64,000 bases of DNA from Aliiroseovarius sp. Z3 (lineage in GTDB: Bacteria > Pseudomonadota > Alphaproteobacteria > Rhodobacterales > Rhodobacteraceae): NCBI RefSeq assembly GCF_029105185.1, contig NZ_JAFMZK010000005.1, positions 234,321-298,320 of the forward strand, read 5' to 3'. The notes beneath the pieces are model-generated. The model ran no database searches and had not been told where the DNA came from. It saw only the letters and a list, made by a program, of their open reading frames with translations. This document shows positions 1-9,875 of the stretch, in pieces. Position 1 is the first letter of the stretch; every line of letters starts with the position of its first letter. A program made the translations under genes and the position numbers.

Positions 1-1
1 C

Positions 2-517
2 AACGTGCTGTCCCAATTCACTGATAAAGGTTCCGAAGGATCACCGCGCCAGACCCTGTCCGATTACATTGACCTGCCGGGTGTCTATCCCGCCGGGCGA
101 CTTGACCGCGACAGCGAAGGGCTGCTGGTTCTGACGGATGACGGTAAGCTACAGGCCAAAATCGCCAATCCCCGTCATAAATTGCCCAAGACCTATTGGG
201 TTCAGGTCGAAGGGATACCGGATGAGGCTGCATTGCAGGCGTTGCGTGATGGTGTCGCGCTAAAAGATGGCATGACCCGCCCCGCAAAAGTCCGTCGCAT
301 GGAGGAACCCAGGTCGCTGTGGTTGCGCGATCCCCCCGTGCGGTTTCGCAAATCCGTGCCGGATTGCTGGATCGAACTTACGATCCGTGAAGGCAAGAAC
401 CGGCAGGTCCGTCGGATGACCGCCGCAGTGGGGCATCCAACCCTGCGTCTGATCCGGTCTGCGGTCGGGGCATGGACGTTGGACGGGTTGGCGTCCGGAA
501 AATGGCGGCACGCCTGA
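2..517 (+). CDS. rluE: 23S rRNA pseudouridine synthase, RluE type (5' end outside window)
   Basis: Catalyses isomerisation of a uridine in 23S rRNA to pseudouridine; E. coli RluE modifies U2457 in domain V. The visible part, about 171 residues, covers the catalytic domain. It has the [14 protein letters not shown] signature containing the catalytic Asp, and the [20 protein letters not shown] motif near the C-terminus, both typical of the RsuA/RluB/E/F family. RluE lacks the S4 domain of RsuA, and the visible order matches RluE best. The reading frame is open to base 2, and family members have about 20-40 more residues before the NVLSQFT stretch. The true start is therefore to the left of the window, and the GTG at 5 is not the start. 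It converges on ygfZ with a 6-base gap and no obvious terminator between them. Assignment to RluE is by recalled sequence similarity; the modified base is inferred. Confidence 0.92.
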   Translation, partial: NVLSQFTDKGSEGSPRQTLSDYIDLPGVYPAGRLDRDSEGLLVLTDDGKLQAKIANPRHKLPKTYWVQVEGIPDEAALQALRDGVALKDGMTRPAKVRRMEEPRSLWLRDPPVRFRKSVPDCWIELTIREGKNRQVRRMTAAVGHPTLRLIRSAVGAWTLDGLASGKWRHA

Positions 518-523
518 GGCGCG

Positions 524-1267
524 TTATCCCGTCCAGGATACCGAAGCATCACCGGCTTGCATGTCCGTGCCTGCCCGATCAAAGCGCAGATAGGCGATGG
601 CCTGATTCCCGGACTGGGTAAACAACGTGCCCGCGGGTTTGCCATATGCCACGATCTGCGTGCCGATGGGGGCCGTGCCGTCGATCTGGACCACTGCCAA
701 CCCTTTTTTCAGACCCGTCTTATGTTTCATGCGGGCCGTCACCTCTTGCCCGACATAGCAGCCCTTGCGGAAATCCACGCCGTTCAGCCGGTCCAGCCCC
801 GCCTCGAGCGGATAGGTGTCGGGCGTTAATTCGATGCCGGTTTCCGGGATGCAATGGGCGACACGGATGGCATCCCAATCGATGCTATCCTGTGCGGCTT
901 GCCCGTCATAGGCACGCCAGCCAAGCGCCTCATGTCTGGGGTCTGCTAAGGCACCAGCAGGCCTGTCACCAATTCCGCGCGATGGCGTAATATCGGTCGA
1001 TGTAATCTGTACGTCTGCCCGCAGCTTGTACATGGTAAGCCGCTGGGCCAGCGAAGCCGCGAGCGGTTCTGCCACGTCCAGCAGGATCGCCTCTTCGTCC
1101 TGCACCAGAAAGAAGTCCGCCAGATATTTGCCCTGCGGGGTCAGCAGGGCGGCATATACCATTCCGTCGGCCAGCTTGTTCACGTCGTTGCTGATGAGAC
1201 CCTGAAGAAAATCCTGCCGATCACTGCCAGCGATGCGCAGAACGGTGCGCGGTGTGTCTGTGGTCAT
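524..1267 (-). CDS. ygfZ: YgfZ/GcvT-family folate-binding protein
   Basis: A 247-residue tetrahydrofolate-binding protein related to the T-protein of glycine cleavage. YgfZ acts in the cytoplasm in maintenance or repair of certain iron-sulfur enzymes such as MiaB. The diagnostic motif KGCYVGQEVTAR is present near residue 175, with the conserved Cys. The N-terminus matches the family pattern, with FLQGLISNDV near residue 20. The reading frame is open a further 35 codons upstream, but the ATG at 1265-1267 is preceded by a good AGGAG ribosome site and begins just before the homologous region, so I chose it. It lies 53 bases downstream of the ABC exporter gene on the same strand and may be transcribed with it. 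No unusual features. Confidence 0.93.
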   Translation of the reverse strand: MTTDTPRTVLRIAGSDRQDFLQGLISNDVNKLADGMVYAALLTPQGKYLADFFLVQDEEAILLDVAEPLAASLAQRLTMYKLRADVQITSTDITPSRGIGDRPAGALADPRHEALGWRAYDGQAAQDSIDWDAIRVAHCIPETGIELTPDTYPLEAGLDRLNGVDFRKGCYVGQEVTARMKHKTGLKKGLAVVQIDGTAPIGTQIVAYGKPAGTLFTQSGNQAIAYLRFDRAGTDMQAGDASVSWTG

Positions 1268-1320
1268 TCTGCTCTCCTGTCGCCGTCCCATATATAGACA
1301 TGCGCGTTTAAAGCGAAAGG

Positions 1321-3198
1321 TCAGTCGCGGCTGTTTCCCACCAGGCCACGAAACAGATTGCGCACCGACCAACGGGATGGTTCGGCCTGTTCGACCTGTG
1401 GCAGGCGTTGTTTGCGGCGTTTGCGTCGGGTGGGGGTCGGCGCGCGTGTGCCTTCGTCCTGGAACTGCAATTTGTAAAGCTGCGCATAGATGCCACCACG
1501 CGCCAAGAGCTCATCATGCGTGCCCTGATCGACCACTTGCCCCTGATCCATCACCACGATCTTGTGGGCCTCGCGCACGGTCGCCAGGCGGTGGGCGATG
1601 ACCAGTGTCGTGCGATCCTTGGACAGCTCGTCCAATGCCTTTTGCACCAACTTCTCGGATTTTGCGTCCAGGGCCGATGTGGCTTCGTCCAACAACAAAA
1701 ACGGTGCGTTGCGCAGAACGGCCCGGGCGATCGCCACGCGCTGTCGCTGCCCGCCCGACAGGTTCGACCCGCGCGGCCCAGCCTGCGTGTCCAACCCATG
1801 CTCCATTTGTGGCAGGAAATCCGAAACATGTGCCACATCCAGCGCATGTTTCAGCTTCTTCTCATCGACATCAGTGCGCCCCATCAGGATGTTGTCGCGC
1901 AAGGTTTCGTCGAACAAGAGCGCCTCTTGGCTGACGACCGAGAACAGCCCGCGCAATTTGTTCAGCGGCAGGCGTGTCACATCCGTTCCACCAACCATAA
2001 CCTTGCCAGTCTTGGCGTCCGCCAGCCGTGTCAAAAGGTTGAAGACCGTGCTTTTCCCCGCGCCGGAGGCCCCGACAAGGGCCGTCGTTTTACCCGCCTC
2101 CGCGGTAAAGCTCGCACCTCGCAGAACCGGTGTGTCGCCATAAGAGAAGCTGACATCCTTCAGCTCGATCCGGGCTTTGCGCGCCGGGATGGGCAGTGCG
2201 GCTGGCGTCGCGGGTGACAGGATTGACGGGCGTTCATCAAAGACATTGCGGATGCGCGCAAGGCTTGCCAAAGCCGCCTGCCAGGCACCCGACACCTTGC
2301 CAAGGTTCCGGAGCGGGTCGAAAACCAGCGCCATGGCGGTGAAGAAGCTCATGAACTCACCGACCGTCTTGGCGCCTGAATTGATTTGCATCCCGCCATA
2401 AACCAGCACGCCGAAGAAGCCGACAGCGGCGATGATATCGACCATCGCGACGATCCCGCCCTGATTGGCCTGACTTTGCAAATGGGTGCGGGCGAAGGCG
2501 TCAATCTCACGATCTACGCGTCCTTGTTCGTGGCGTTCGGTGCCAGACAGTTTGATCGAGTTGATGCCGTGGAAAATCTCGTCCAGCCGGGTCGAGATCT
2601 GGGCCGCCGACGATCGGCTGTCGGTGGTCGTGCGGCGCACGCGCTTTTGCAGGATGCCCATTGGAATGGTCAGGATTGGTGCAGCGGCGACGGCCACAAC
2701 AACCCAAAGCCAGTCGATGGACAGGGCCACGCCCAAAAGCGCCAGAAGTGACACGACATCGCGGGCGACCGCAGCCAGCACGACCTCCCATATGGTCGCG
2801 ATGGCCTGAGCGTCTCCGCGTACGCGTTCGATCAGGGTGCCGGGGGAGTTGTCGCGAAAAAAGTTGCTGTCCAGCCGCAACATATGCGCAACCATGTCCG
2901 ACTGCAGTTTTGCAGCCACACGTTGCCCCACATGCACCATCAACACGCGATGCCCAAAGGCCGCCACAGCGCGTGTGATGAAGATGGCCGCCACGATCAG
3001 GGCAACCATCACGATCGACGATGTGCTGCCCGACGAAAACGCAACGTCGAACATCGGCTTGATCATGTAGCTCAGCCCCCCAAGTGCCAGACCTTCCAGC
3101 AGCATCAGGAAAACAGCGGCAATAAGCGGCCATCGATAGGCACGCATATAGCTGCGCCACATCCAGCGGATCATGTCAGGGCGCTTGATTTCGCTCAT
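1321..3198 (-). CDS. ABC exporter, MsbA/lipid A type, permease fused to ATPase
   Basis: A 625-residue half-transporter with an N-terminal six-helix ABC transmembrane domain (about residues 20-310) and a C-terminal ATPase. Visible ATPase motifs are Walker A GASGAGKS at 376-383, signature LSGGQ at 480-484, Walker B LLLDE at 501-505 and the H-loop His near 536. The architecture and length fit the MsbA/ABCB subfamily, which dimerises in the inner membrane and flips lipids or drugs. A basic tail (RRKRRKQR near residue 591) follows the ATPase. The start overlaps the stop of the upstream phosphatase gene in an ATGA, so the two are translationally coupled. The substrate cannot be read from the sequence; lipid A core export is the default inference for alphaproteobacterial members. 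Confidence 0.9.
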   Translation of the reverse strand: MSEIKRPDMIRWMWRSYMRAYRWPLIAAVFLMLLEGLALGGLSYMIKPMFDVAFSSGSTSSIVMVALIVAAIFITRAVAAFGHRVLMVHVGQRVAAKLQSDMVAHMLRLDSNFFRDNSPGTLIERVRGDAQAIATIWEVVLAAVARDVVSLLALLGVALSIDWLWVVVAVAAAPILTIPMGILQKRVRRTTTDSRSSAAQISTRLDEIFHGINSIKLSGTERHEQGRVDREIDAFARTHLQSQANQGGIVAMVDIIAAVGFFGVLVYGGMQINSGAKTVGEFMSFFTAMALVFDPLRNLGKVSGAWQAALASLARIRNVFDERPSILSPATPAALPIPARKARIELKDVSFSYGDTPVLRGASFTAEAGKTTALVGASGAGKSTVFNLLTRLADAKTGKVMVGGTDVTRLPLNKLRGLFSVVSQEALLFDETLRDNILMGRTDVDEKKLKHALDVAHVSDFLPQMEHGLDTQAGPRGSNLSGGQRQRVAIARAVLRNAPFLLLDEATSALDAKSEKLVQKALDELSKDRTTLVIAHRLATVREAHKIVVMDQGQVVDQGTHDELLARGGIYAQLYKLQFQDEGTRAPTPTRRKRRKQRLPQVEQAEPSRWSVRNLFRGLVGNSRD

Positions 3199-3881
3199 CC
3201 TTTGCTCCGCTTGGCGAGAAACGAGGCGGTCACCGCCTCCGGGTCATAGTGGTTTGCCAACCAGTCACGCACCGGGATTGGATCGGCCTCGCAATGGGTG
3301 GCATAGCTGTCCAAAAGATGATCCAGAATGCCCGCCTTTGACCAGCGTTGATGTGCGTATTTCAATGACAGTTGCGCCCGTGCCGCGTCGATGCTGGCGT
3401 CTTTCTGATCCAACAGATAAAGCGCGGCGGCTATCCCGGTGCGGTCGGCCCCGGACTTGCAATGGATCAGCATCGGTTTCTCGACCTTTTCCATCAGGTC
3501 AAGCAGGTCCAGGTAATCCTTTGGGCTGCCCAGAACGCGGGCGAACAGTTCGTGGTCATGCAGGGCCATGCCAAAATCCCTGCAGGCTTCCTTCTCAAAC
3601 AGGTAGTAGGAAAACTTGTCCGCCCCCCGCAGATTGATCACGCTTCTAATGCCGATTTTTTGCAGGGCCGGGAAGTGGAACGGGTCAGGCTGATTGGATC
3701 GCCATGCTTCGGTCGACAACTGGTAACGATTGGGCAGAATACGGCGCAGAAACGCATGATCCACGATGTTGTTGTGACGCCGCGCGGCCCGGCGCCCTTC
3801 AGGCGTCGAGATGTCGGTGCCAAACGAGCTTTTCCAGCCCCGTTCCCATTGTTTGATCCGGGCATAGACCTTGGAAAACAT
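3195..3881 (-). CDS. Tyrosine/dual-specificity phosphatase-like protein
   Basis: A 228-residue protein with the cysteine phosphatase P-loop HCKSGADRTG (catalytic Cys, then Arg six residues later). This is the hallmark of the protein-tyrosine and dual-specificity phosphatase fold. An Asp-containing segment (HDHELFARVL) about 30 residues upstream may supply the general acid. Related proteins in alphaproteobacteria sit next to lipid-export genes, and some members of the fold act on phospholipids or lipid A, so a lipid phosphate substrate is as likely as a phosphoprotein. The start at 3881 has a GGAG site; the frame is open 27 codons upstream but without support. The stop overlaps the ABC exporter start by four bases (ATGA). 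It is divergent from the class V aminotransferase. Confidence 0.85.
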   Translation of the reverse strand: MFSKVYARIKQWERGWKSSFGTDISTPEGRRAARRHNNIVDHAFLRRILPNRYQLSTEAWRSNQPDPFHFPALQKIGIRSVINLRGADKFSYYLFEKEACRDFGMALHDHELFARVLGSPKDYLDLLDLMEKVEKPMLIHCKSGADRTGIAAALYLLDQKDASIDAARAQLSLKYAHQRWSKAGILDHLLDSYATHCEADPIPVRDWLANHYDPEAVTASFLAKRSKG

Positions 3882-4038
3882 GGTGTCTCCAGTTCGCAAG
3901 CCCGGCAAAGATGCGGGCGGTATCCCGGCGGTGTATCCTGTCGGGCTGATCCAGACAAGCATAGCGGACAGGCGGGTTGTTGACGCGGGTACGACGGCAG
4001 ATTACCGATTGGGAAACCTTCTATATGACGAGCGCGCT

Positions 4039-5238
4039 ATGACACTTTGTTTCGGACGTCCCTATGTCGCCATTCCTGGGCCGTCAGTCATACCGGATCG
4101 TGTGCTGCGCGCGATGCACCGACCCGGACCGAACATCTATGAAGGCGAGCTGGTTGAGATGATGCCAGCATTGATCGGCGACCTTAAGGCGGTGGCACGC
4201 ACCCGGCATAACGTTGCAATTTACATTGCCAATGGTCATGGCGCGTGGGAGGCTGCCCTGTCCAACGTAATTGGCCCCGGCGATACGGTCCTGTCACTGT
4301 GTACCGGGCGGTTCGGGCACGGCTGGACCGAGATGGCCGAGGCACTAGGCGTGCACGTTCAAATCGAAGATTTTGGTATGCGCACGCCTGTTGATCCGAA
4401 CCGGGTCGAGACCGCGTTGCGGGCCGATCCAGACCATCGGATCCGTGCTGTCTTGCTGACTCACGTGGATACATCGACATCGATCAAGAACGATGTGGCC
4501 GAAGTCCGTGCTGCAATGGATGCAGCGGGTCATCCGGCACTGCTGATGGTCGATTGCATCGCATCCATCGGTTGCGATCAGTTCGAAATGGACGGCTGGG
4601 GCGCTGATGTCGCGGTCGCTGCATCGCAAAAGGGGCTGATGGTGCCGCCGGGTATGGCGTTTGTGTTTTTCAGCGACAAGGCCGCACAAGTGCGCAAAGG
4701 AATGACCCGCGTTTCCCGCTACTGGGATTGGAGCGATCGGGCCGACCCGGAACTGTTCTACCAGTATTTTGGCGGCACCGCCCCGACGCATCACCTATAC
4801 GGGTTGCGAGAGGCGCTGGATATGATCGCCGAGGAAGGCGGGATTGAAGCTGTCTGGGCACGTCATTCCCATCTGGCCCGCGCGATCTGGGCGGCGTTTG
4901 ATTGCTGGGCTGCCTCCGGCCCGCTGGAAATGAACGTGAAAGATCCTGCTCATCGTTCCTGCGCGGTTACGTCACTTCGCATCGGTGCCCCCCATGGTAC
5001 GGCGCTGCGGCGCTGGACCGAAGAAAAGACGGGCGTAACATTGGGGATCGGGCTGGGCATGCAATCAGATGACGATCCGAATGCCGACGGCTTCTTTCGG
5101 CTGGGCCATATGGGACATGTAAATGCACCGATGGTCATGGGGGCGCTGTCTTCCATCCAATCGGGTTTGATGGCGCTGAACATCGCGCATGGGGCGGGCG
5201 CGCTCGAGGCTGCTGCGCAAGTGATCTCCGAGGCTTAA
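4039..5238 (+). CDS. Class V PLP-dependent aminotransferase (alanine/serine-glyoxylate type)
   Basis: A 399-residue fold-type I aminotransferase. The N-terminal segment VAIPGPSVIP, the Asp of VDCIASIG (residue 172) that pairs with the pyridine nitrogen, and the Schiff-base lysine in ASQKGLMVPPG (Lys198) match the serine-glyoxylate / alanine-glyoxylate / pyridoxamine-pyruvate transaminase group. The substrate is not determined by motifs. Serine-glyoxylate or a related small amino donor to glyoxylate or pyruvate is the family norm. The ATG at 4039 begins right at the homologous region; the frame is open upstream to 3871, but that stretch lies over the divergent phosphatase promoter. No strong ribosome site is visible. 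Its TAA overlaps the stop codon of the convergent hisC-like gene. Confidence 0.85.
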   Translation: MTLCFGRPYVAIPGPSVIPDRVLRAMHRPGPNIYEGELVEMMPALIGDLKAVARTRHNVAIYIANGHGAWEAALSNVIGPGDTVLSLCTGRFGHGWTEMAEALGVHVQIEDFGMRTPVDPNRVETALRADPDHRIRAVLLTHVDTSTSIKNDVAEVRAAMDAAGHPALLMVDCIASIGCDQFEMDGWGADVAVAASQKGLMVPPGMAFVFFSDKAAQVRKGMTRVSRYWDWSDRADPELFYQYFGGTAPTHHLYGLREALDMIAEEGGIEAVWARHSHLARAIWAAFDCWAASGPLEMNVKDPAHRSCAVTSLRIGAPHGTALRRWTEEKTGVTLGIGLGMQSDDDPNADGFFRLGHMGHVNAPMVMGALSSIQSGLMALNIAHGAGALEAAAQVISEA

Positions 5239-6347
5239 CCGCGCGCCGTCGCAAGGGCGCTGGGCAAGGCCGCTGCGAAAATTTCCAACTCCTCGGGGCG
5301 TCCGGCGGAGACGCGAATGCATCTGCTTTGCGGACTGGCAAACGGCATGCGCACAAAGACATCCTGGGCGATCAGCGCCTCCAGCACCGCTCGGGCAAAC
5401 GCGCCGTCCCCGCCACAATCGACAGAAACGAAGTTGGTGGCCGAGGGCAGGGTGGTCAGGTTGTTTCCCCGCGCAATATCGGCAATTCGGCGTTTTGCGT
5501 CCGCCACATTGGTAACTGTCCGGTGAAGATAGTCCTGATCCTGCAAGGCCGCTAGCGCGCCTGCCTGGCTAATTCGGCACATTCCGAAATGGTTGCGAAT
5601 TTTGTGGAACGCGGTGATCAGTTCCCGCGCGCCAATTCCATATCCGATGCGCGCCCCGGCCATCCCATAGGCCTTTGAAAACGTCCGCATGCGGATCACG
5701 CGTGGATCGTCCGCCACAAGATCCGGGGCCGTTCCGTCCGGCGCAAACTCGACATACGCTTCGTCGAGGACAAGCAGGCACCCTTCCGGCACCGCATCAA
5801 TCATGCGCTGCATGGTGGCTGCATCGTGCCAAGTCCCCATCGGGTTGTCTGGATTCGCGATATAGATCAGTTTTGCACCGACCTCAGCCGCCCGGGCGAT
5901 CAATGCGGCCGGGTCCTCTCGGTCGTCCACATAGGGTACCGTCTCGATCCGTCCACCAAATCCCGCGACATGATAGTTGAACGTGGGATACGCGCCCTGC
6001 GAAGTGACGACGACATCACCCGGACCGATGATCAGACGCGTAAGATAGCCCAACAACCCGTCGATCCCTTCACCAACCATGATGTTGTCGGCTGAGATAC
6101 CAAGATGCTCGGCCAAAGCGGTGCGCAGATCAAAATTCTCGGGGTCGCCATATTTCCACACGTCGCGCGCGGCCTGCGCCATGGCATTGATCGCTTTAGG
6201 GGACGGCCCAAAGGCGTTTTCATTCGCCCCCAACCGCGCCGCGAATGCACGACCACGCGCACGTTCCTGTGTTTCTGGCCCGACAAACGGGACGGAGGCG
6301 GGAAGGCTGTCAGCAAGCGGGGTCAGGCGGGCATAGGTCTTTGTCAT
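5235..6347 (-). CDS. HisC-like PLP-dependent aminotransferase
   Basis: A 370-residue class I/II aminotransferase of the histidinol-phosphate aminotransferase group. Visible family motifs are the N-terminal LGANENAFGPSP (substrate and PLP contacts), YIANPDNPMGT, VLDEAYVEF, and the PLP-lysine motif FSKAYGMAGARIGY (Lys225, with Arg233). Histidinol phosphate is the classical substrate. Alphaproteobacteria often carry several paralogues that instead serve phenylalanine, tyrosine or other pathways, and no histidine genes are adjacent, so I leave the symbol empty. The last codon region overlaps the convergent class V aminotransferase by four bases, leaving no room for a terminator between them. It is divergent from the short Tat-signal gene. 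Confidence 0.85.
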   Translation of the reverse strand: MTKTYARLTPLADSLPASVPFVGPETQERARGRAFAARLGANENAFGPSPKAINAMAQAARDVWKYGDPENFDLRTALAEHLGISADNIMVGEGIDGLLGYLTRLIIGPGDVVVTSQGAYPTFNYHVAGFGGRIETVPYVDDREDPAALIARAAEVGAKLIYIANPDNPMGTWHDAATMQRMIDAVPEGCLLVLDEAYVEFAPDGTAPDLVADDPRVIRMRTFSKAYGMAGARIGYGIGARELITAFHKIRNHFGMCRISQAGALAALQDQDYLHRTVTNVADAKRRIADIARGNNLTTLPSATNFVSVDCGGDGAFARAVLEALIAQDVFVRMPFASPQSRCIRVSAGRPEELEIFAAALPSALATARG

Positions 6348-6442
6348 ACGAGCGTTAGAGCAGGGCGGGTCGCCGTCTACAAGGTTGAAATCTGCACCAT
6401 GATCCCCATCTGAACGGTGTGATAACGAGTGGAGGGTGACAT

Positions 6443-6619
6443 ATGCCCAAGTTGAACAGACGCCTGTTTCTGACCGGCGCGGTCGCAGTCGGGGCCACGC
6501 GTGGCTTACCGCAAATCGCCACCAAGGCAGCGAACGCGCCCCCGATGCGCTGGGTGCTGACGCTCGTCTATGATAAGTCGCTGGGCATGATGCGGGCCGT
6601 GGAGCGCCTTGTCCCCTAA
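6443..6619 (+). CDS. Short Tat-signal peptide protein, 58 residues
   Basis: A small gene with a strong ribosome site (GGAGGGTGAC) six bases before ATG. The product starts MPKLNRRLFLTGAVAVGA, a textbook twin-arginine export signal (basic n-region with NRRLFLTG, then an Ala/Val-rich h-region). Only about 30 residues (PPMRWVLTLVYDKSLGMMRA and a short tail) would remain after export through the Tat pathway. It reads towards valS and ends just before a cluster of three hairpins. I do not recognise a function. A short mature peptide carrying a Tat signal is unusual because Tat normally exports folded cofactor proteins. The strong ribosome site and signal make it likely to be expressed. Confidence 0.65.
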   Translation: MPKLNRRLFLTGAVAVGATRGLPQIATKAANAPPMRWVLTLVYDKSLGMMRAVERLVP

Positions 6620-6650
6620 GGCTTCTTCTGGCCCAAAATATCCCGGGGTA

Positions 6651-6710
6651 GAGCCAAATCGCTGATTTGGCTCGAAGGGGCGGCGCCCCTCAGGCTCACA
6701 ACGTGAGCCT
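6651..6710. terminator. Cluster of three hairpins between convergent genes
   Basis: Three perfect inverted repeats stand in tandem, each with a 3-base loop. They are GAGCCAAATC/GATTTGGCTC (6651-6660 and 6664-6673, 10-bp stem), AGGGGC/GCCCCT (6676-6681 and 6685-6690) and AGGCTCAC/GTGAGCCT (6692-6699 and 6703-6710). They lie between the short Tat gene and the end of valS, so they probably act as a two-way terminator. The regular three-unit design suggests a dispersed intergenic repeat element rather than a simple terminator. Confidence 0.6.
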
Positions 6711-6731
6711 TCCCCCTATTGGCACCCGCAA

Positions 6732-9700
6732 TCAGATTTCGCGAAGCCGTGCCAGCGCCGCATTCAGCGTCGCCTCTTCTTCTTCACGCGCTGCAAGGTT
6801 TTCCTGCGCCTCTTCCACCACTTCAGGCGGTGCATTCTCGGCGAATTTCGGGTTCTTCAGACGCCCTCGCAACCCGCCGATTTCCTTGCCCAGTTTGCCC
6901 AGAGATTTCTCAAGCCGCGCGATTTCTTCGTCCACGTCGATAATGTCGGCCAAGGGCAGGGCGAATATACCGCCTGCAACGGCAATGGTGATCGAGCCTT
7001 TGGGCAGGTCCGCCATTTCGGTCATGCTGTCGATCCGCGCCATGCGTCGGATCATCACCTCGTTGTTGGTCCAAGCCGTGCGACCGGTCTCATCCAACTC
7101 TTGCAGGATCAGCGGCACTTTCAGCCCGGCGGGCACATGCATTTGCGCGCGGGCGGAACGGATATTTTCGATCAGCGAAATCACCCAGTTCATCTCGCGC
7201 GCGGCAGCTTCATCCGTCAATTCAGCGCCATAGTCCGGCCAATCGGCGTGGATCAGCATCGTGTCGCGCTCTGCGATCTGCCCCCAAAGCTCTTCCGTGA
7301 TAAACGGCATGATCGGGTGCAGCATGATCAGACATTGGTCAATCACCCAAGCCATAGTGGCGCGGGTTTCGGCCAATATTGCCTCATCCTCTGAATTCAG
7401 AAGCGGCTTAGCAAATTCGACATACCAGTCGCACACCTTGCCCCAAACAAAGGCATAGAGCCCGTTCGCCGCATCGTTGAAGCGATAGGCGGTCAATGCC
7501 TCGTCCAGTTCCACACGCGCGGACGCGGTTTCCGAGACGATCCAGCGATTTACTGTCTGCGTCGGGTTTTTGGGGTCAAAATCGGCGACGGGCTTGCATT
7601 CGTTCATTTCTGCGAAACGGGCGGCGTTCCACAGCTTGGTGCCGAAGTTGCGATAGCCCGCGATGCGATCCTTGGAAAGCTTCAACACGCCCCCGATCGA
7701 GGCCATGGCGGTGTTGGTAAACCGCAAAGCGTCTGCGCCGAATTCGTCAATGATCTCGAGCGGGTCGATCACATTGCCCGTGGTCTTGGACATTTTCTTG
7801 CCCTTCTCGTCACGGACCAGCCCGTGCAGATAGACCGTGTGGAACGGGTTCTTGTGGCAGACAGCCTGAGACATCATCATCATGCGCGCAACCCAGAAGA
7901 ACAGGATGTCCTGACCCGTGATCAGCACGTCACCGGGGAAGAAGCGGTTAAGTTCGTCGGTGTCCTGCGGCCAGCCCAGCGTGCCGAAGGGCCAGAGGCC
8001 GGACGAGAACCACGTGTCCAGCACGTCGGGGTCGCGGACCAGCTCGACCATCGCGTAGTTTCCGTGCTCATCGTTGAAGACAAGTCCCCGGTTAATGTTC
8101 AGAACCGTTTCGACCAGGCCATCCTCTTCTTCTGCAAGCGAGACCTCAATTGGGCCAAGCAATCCGCGATAGTACGCTTTTGCTTTTTCCAGTGCTTCGT
8201 GTCCTGTCGCGGCGCAGAATGGGATAAGCCCGGTTGTGATTTCGCCAGCTTCATCGAATTTCGGACCGTACCAAACCGGCACCTGATGCCCCCACCAGAG
8301 CTGTCGGGAAATGCACCACGGCTCGATATTCTCCAGCCAATGATAGAAGGTCTTCTCGCCGCTTTCGGGCAGAATTTTCACATCGCCATTGCGGACGGCG
8401 TCCAGCGCGGGGCCGGCGATTTTCTCGGCGTCCACGAACCACTGGTCGGTCAGCATCGGTTCGATCACCACGTTCGAGCGGTCGCCGAAGGGCTGCATGA
8501 TCGGCTTGTTTTCGACATACGGCACGGTCTCGGTGACTTGGGTCTCGTTGCCGTCGTCATCCTTCTCAACCCGCGTGACGTCGTGCGTCACAGCCAGACC
8601 CTCGGCGGTGATCTGATCGACCACCAGCTTGCGGGCCTCGAACCGGTCAAGCCCGCGGAATTCATCCGGGACAAGGTTCATCGCGGCGATCTTCGCCTCG
8701 TCGAACCCTTCCTCACCATTGGCAATGCGCTGGGCAGTTGCGGCTTCGTCTGCATAGGGCAGGCCATCGGCCCGCATATGCCCGCGCGTGTCCATTAGCG
8801 AATACATCGGGATGCCGCCGCGCTTGGCGACCTGATAGTCGTTGAAATCATGCGCGCCGGTGATCTTCACCGCACCCGACCCGAAATTCATATCCGGGTA
8901 TTCGTCGGTGATGATCGGGATCAGGCGGCGATGCTCTTTCGGACCCACGGGGATTTCGCAGAGCTTGCCCACGATGGGCGCATAGCGTGCGTCGTCCGGG
9001 TGCACAGCAACCGCACCGTCACCCAGCATGGTTTCGGGCCGTGTGGTGGCAATCGAGATATAGTCGCGCTCCTCCTCAAGCACGACATTCCCGTCCTCGT
9101 CCTTCTCGACATAGGTATAGGTCGCGCCATCGGCCAGCGGGTATTTGAAGTGCCACATGTGGCCGGGGGTCTCGATATTCTCGACCTCAAGGTCCGAAAT
9201 GGCGGTTTCGAAATGCGGGTCCCAGTTGACCAGTCGCTTGCCGCGATAGATCAGGCCCTTGTCGTACATGTCGACGAAGACTTTCAGAACGGCGTCATGG
9301 AAGTTGGCCGAGTTCTCGTGCCCAATACGCGGATCACCCGGCGCACCGGCCATGGTGAAGGCGTTGCGTGACCAGTCGCAGGTGGATCCCAGACGCTTCA
9401 ACTGGTTGATGATGGTTGAGCCGTATTCGCCCTTCCATTCCCAGACCTTCTCAAGAAACTTTTCGCGCCCAAGATCGCGGCGACCGGGCTGCTGGGTTTC
9501 GGCCAGCATCTTTTCGACCTGCAACTGCGTGGCGATGCCTGCGTGGTCTTGGCCGGGTTGCCACAGCGTGTCAAAGCCCCGCATCCGGTGCCAGCGGATC
9601 AGGATGTCCTGCAGCGTGTTGTTGAACGCATGGCCCACATGCAGCGCGCCCGTCACGTTGGGTGGCGGGATCATGATGGTGAAGCTGTCCGCGCCCGGCT

Positions 9701-9797
9701 TGGCGTTGGCACCGGCCTTGAAGGCGCCGGATTCTTCCCAGTTTTGATAGATGCGCGGCTCGGCGGCGGCTGCGTCGAAAGTCTTGTCCATGGCCAT
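6732..9797 (-). CDS. valS: Valyl-tRNA synthetase
   Basis: A 1021-residue class I aminoacyl-tRNA synthetase that charges tRNA-Val with valine. Visible are the N-terminal [14 protein letters not shown] with the HIGH-type HVGH at 53-56, the editing (CP1) domain in the middle, the KMSKT motif near residue 667, and a C-terminal coiled coil (about the last 70 residues, rich in Glu, Lys and Arg) that is specific to ValRS. Length is somewhat above the E. coli enzyme (951). The ATG at 9797 is preceded by GGGACGA; an ATG two codons later is possible. It stands alone, with an autotransporter gene upstream on the same strand ending in its own terminator. Confidence 0.97.
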   Translation of the reverse strand: MAMDKTFDAAAAEPRIYQNWEESGAFKAGANAKPGADSFTIMIPPPNVTGALHVGHAFNNTLQDILIRWHRMRGFDTLWQPGQDHAGIATQLQVEKMLAETQQPGRRDLGREKFLEKVWEWKGEYGSTIINQLKRLGSTCDWSRNAFTMAGAPGDPRIGHENSANFHDAVLKVFVDMYDKGLIYRGKRLVNWDPHFETAISDLEVENIETPGHMWHFKYPLADGATYTYVEKDEDGNVVLEEERDYISIATTRPETMLGDGAVAVHPDDARYAPIVGKLCEIPVGPKEHRRLIPIITDEYPDMNFGSGAVKITGAHDFNDYQVAKRGGIPMYSLMDTRGHMRADGLPYADEAATAQRIANGEEGFDEAKIAAMNLVPDEFRGLDRFEARKLVVDQITAEGLAVTHDVTRVEKDDDGNETQVTETVPYVENKPIMQPFGDRSNVVIEPMLTDQWFVDAEKIAGPALDAVRNGDVKILPESGEKTFYHWLENIEPWCISRQLWWGHQVPVWYGPKFDEAGEITTGLIPFCAATGHEALEKAKAYYRGLLGPIEVSLAEEEDGLVETVLNINRGLVFNDEHGNYAMVELVRDPDVLDTWFSSGLWPFGTLGWPQDTDELNRFFPGDVLITGQDILFFWVARMMMMSQAVCHKNPFHTVYLHGLVRDEKGKKMSKTTGNVIDPLEIIDEFGADALRFTNTAMASIGGVLKLSKDRIAGYRNFGTKLWNAARFAEMNECKPVADFDPKNPTQTVNRWIVSETASARVELDEALTAYRFNDAANGLYAFVWGKVCDWYVEFAKPLLNSEDEAILAETRATMAWVIDQCLIMLHPIMPFITEELWGQIAERDTMLIHADWPDYGAELTDEAAAREMNWVISLIENIRSARAQMHVPAGLKVPLILQELDETGRTAWTNNEVMIRRMARIDSMTEMADLPKGSITIAVAGGIFALPLADIIDVDEEIARLEKSLGKLGKEIGGLRGRLKNPKFAENAPPEVVEEAQENLAAREEEEATLNAALARLREI

Positions 9798-9875
9798 GGT
9801 TTCGTCCCAAGTCGTATGAGTTCAAGACCGTTTACCCAAGACAGCGACAAAGGGAAAGCCCAGCCATAAAAGACA

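Noticed and set aside
3871..4038. An upstream extension of the class V aminotransferase
   Set aside because: The 56 extra codons cover the divergent promoter of the phosphatase gene and do not resemble the N-terminus of the family, which begins at 4039.
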